Shown: in pieces, positions 4,396-5,368 of the stretch
How the letters are laid out: each line of letters opens with the position of its first letter
Position numbering within the stretch: the stretch's first letter is position 1
Source: Acidimicrobiia bacterium
Lineage (GTDB): Bacteria; Actinomycetota; Acidimicrobiia; Acidimicrobiales; Iamiaceae
Direction of reading: 5' to 3'
DNA length: 5,368 nt
Assembly: GCA_019247975.1 (NCBI GenBank)
Contig: JAFBAD010000246.1
Location: forward strand, 1 to 5,368
Notes under the pieces: generated by a model
The model's input: the letters and a program-made list of their open reading frames with translations, nothing else
Databases searched by the model: none
What the model was told of the DNA's origin: nothing
Position numbers and translations under genes: made by a program

Positions 4396-5368
4396 CTACT
4401 TGATGATCTTGGTGACGCGGCCGGCGCCCACGGTACGGCCACCCTCGCGGATCGCGAAGCGGAGTCCTTCGTCCATCGCGATCGGGTGGATCAGCTCGAC
4501 GGTCATCTCGGTGTTGTCACCGGGCATCACCATCTCGGTGCCCTCCGGCAACGAGATCGTGCCGGTGATGTCGGTGGTCCGGAAGTAGAACTGCGGCCGG
4601 TAGTTCCCGAAGAACGGCTTGTGCCGGCCACCCTCGTCCTTGGTCAGGACGTACACCTGACCGGTGAAGTCGGTGTGCGGCGTGATCGAGCCGGGCTTGG
4701 CCAAGACCTGGCCGCGCTCCACGTCCTCCTTCTTGGTGCCGCGGAGCAGGGCGCCGATGTTGTCACCGGCCTGGCCCTGATCGAGCAGCTTGCGGAACAT
4801 CTCCACACCCGTGCACGTGGTCTTCTGGGTGGGACGGATCCCGACGATCTCGACCTCGTCACCGGTGTTGATCACACCCTGCTCGACCTTGCCGGTCACC
4901 ACGGTGCCGCGGCCCGTGATCGTGAAGACGTCCTCGATCGGCATCAGGAACGGCTTGTCCAGCTCACGGGCCGGCTCCTCCACGAAGTCATCGACGGCCG
5001 CCATCAGCTCGATCACGCCCTGGGCCGCGTCCGCGTCGCCCTCCAGCGCCTTCAGCGCAGACACCTTCACCACCGGGACGTCGTCACCCGGGAACTCGTA
5101 CTCGGTCAGCAGCTCCCGCACCTCCATCTCGACCAGCTCGAGCAGCTCCTCGTCATCGACCATGTCGACCTTGTTGAGGGCGACCACGATCGCCGGCACA
5201 CCCACCTGGCGAGCCAGCAGCACGTGCTCACGGGTCTGAGGCATCGGACCATCGGTCGCCGCGACCACCAGGATCGCCCCGTCGATCTGCGCGGCGCCGG
5301 TGATCATGTTCTTGATGTAGTCGGCGTGCCCCGGCATGTCGACGTGCGCATAGTGCCGGTTCGGCGTC
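4396..5368 (-). CDS. tuf: Elongation factor Tu, lacking about 75 N-terminal residues (runs off the right edge)
   Basis: EF-Tu delivers aminoacyl-tRNA to the ribosomal A site and hydrolyses GTP. The visible 324 codons (323 aa plus stop) begin at TPNRHYAHVDMPGHADYIKN, next to the right edge. The G3 motif reads DMPGH, with the catalytic His retained. G4 is NKVD, in VVALNKVDMVDDEELLELVE, and G5 is SALKALEG. Domain 2 starts near KPFLMPIEDVFTITGRGTVV, and domain 3 contains GGRHKPFFGNYRPQFYFRT and ends GGRTVGAGRVTKIIK. The P-loop (G1) and switch I lie outside the window, so the true start is not visible; the ATG at 5337 is internal. The TAG stop is 4398-4396. Position 81 (E. coli numbering), usually Cys or Ala in DxPGH, is Met. 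Confidence 0.98.
   Translation of the reverse strand, partial: TPNRHYAHVDMPGHADYIKNMITGAAQIDGAILVVAATDGPMPQTREHVLLARQVGVPAIVVALNKVDMVDDEELLELVEMEVRELLTEYEFPGDDVPVVKVSALKALEGDADAAQGVIELMAAVDDFVEEPARELDKPFLMPIEDVFTITGRGTVVTGKVEQGVINTGDEVEIVGIRPTQKTTCTGVEMFRKLLDQGQAGDNIGALLRGTKKEDVERGQVLAKPGSITPHTDFTGQVYVLTKDEGGRHKPFFGNYRPQFYFRTTDITGTISLPEGTEMVMPGDNTEMTVELIHPIAMDEGLRFAIREGGRTVGAGRVTKIIK

Overview
The window is high-GC bacterial DNA. It carries a ribosomal-protein and translation-factor cluster that is read almost entirely on the minus strand. Gene order, GC-rich third codon positions, an acidic N-terminal extension on NusG and an RsrA-like sigma/anti-sigma pair all suggest an actinobacterium. 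A deep lineage such as Acidimicrobiia is a plausible guess, made from protein style only and not tested by any search.

In transcription order (right to left), the window holds: the C-terminal four fifths of tuf (EF-Tu); rpmG (L33, 54 aa); an ECF sigma factor overlapping its zinc-binding, membrane-anchored anti-sigma factor; tRNA-Trp(CCA); secE; nusG (4-base overlap with secE); rplK (L11); rplA (L1); and, after a 438-447 bp interruption, an L10-type leader followed by the first 40 codons of rplJ (L10). The tuf-rpmG-tRNA-Trp-secE-nusG-rplK-rplA-rplJ backbone is the classical arrangement. These genes supply EF-Tu, the SecYEG translocon, the transcription elongation factor that couples RNA polymerase to ribosomes, and the L1 and L7/L12 stalks.

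Two insertions depart from the classical layout. First, the ECF sigma/anti-sigma pair sits inside the backbone between rpmG and tRNA-Trp, and its Shine-Dalgarno overlaps the rpmG stop codon. A stress-type regulator therefore appears translationally coupled to a ribosomal protein gene. Second, an unrecognised plus-strand gene of about 148 codons occupies the whole space between rplA and the rplJ leader. It meets rplA tail to tail, with both stop codons inside one CTAG tetranucleotide. Its start lies at the presumed rplJ promoter.

Regulatory structure is concentrated in the rplJ leader. There an 8-bp helix that would hide the rplJ Shine-Dalgarno competes with a 6-bp hairpin just upstream. GC-rich inverted repeats also lie in the nusG-rplK and rplK-rplA gaps. 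No transposons, CRISPR arrays or phage genes are visible. No gene-free stretch exceeds 200 bp, and the largest (123-306) is the rplJ leader and promoter region.
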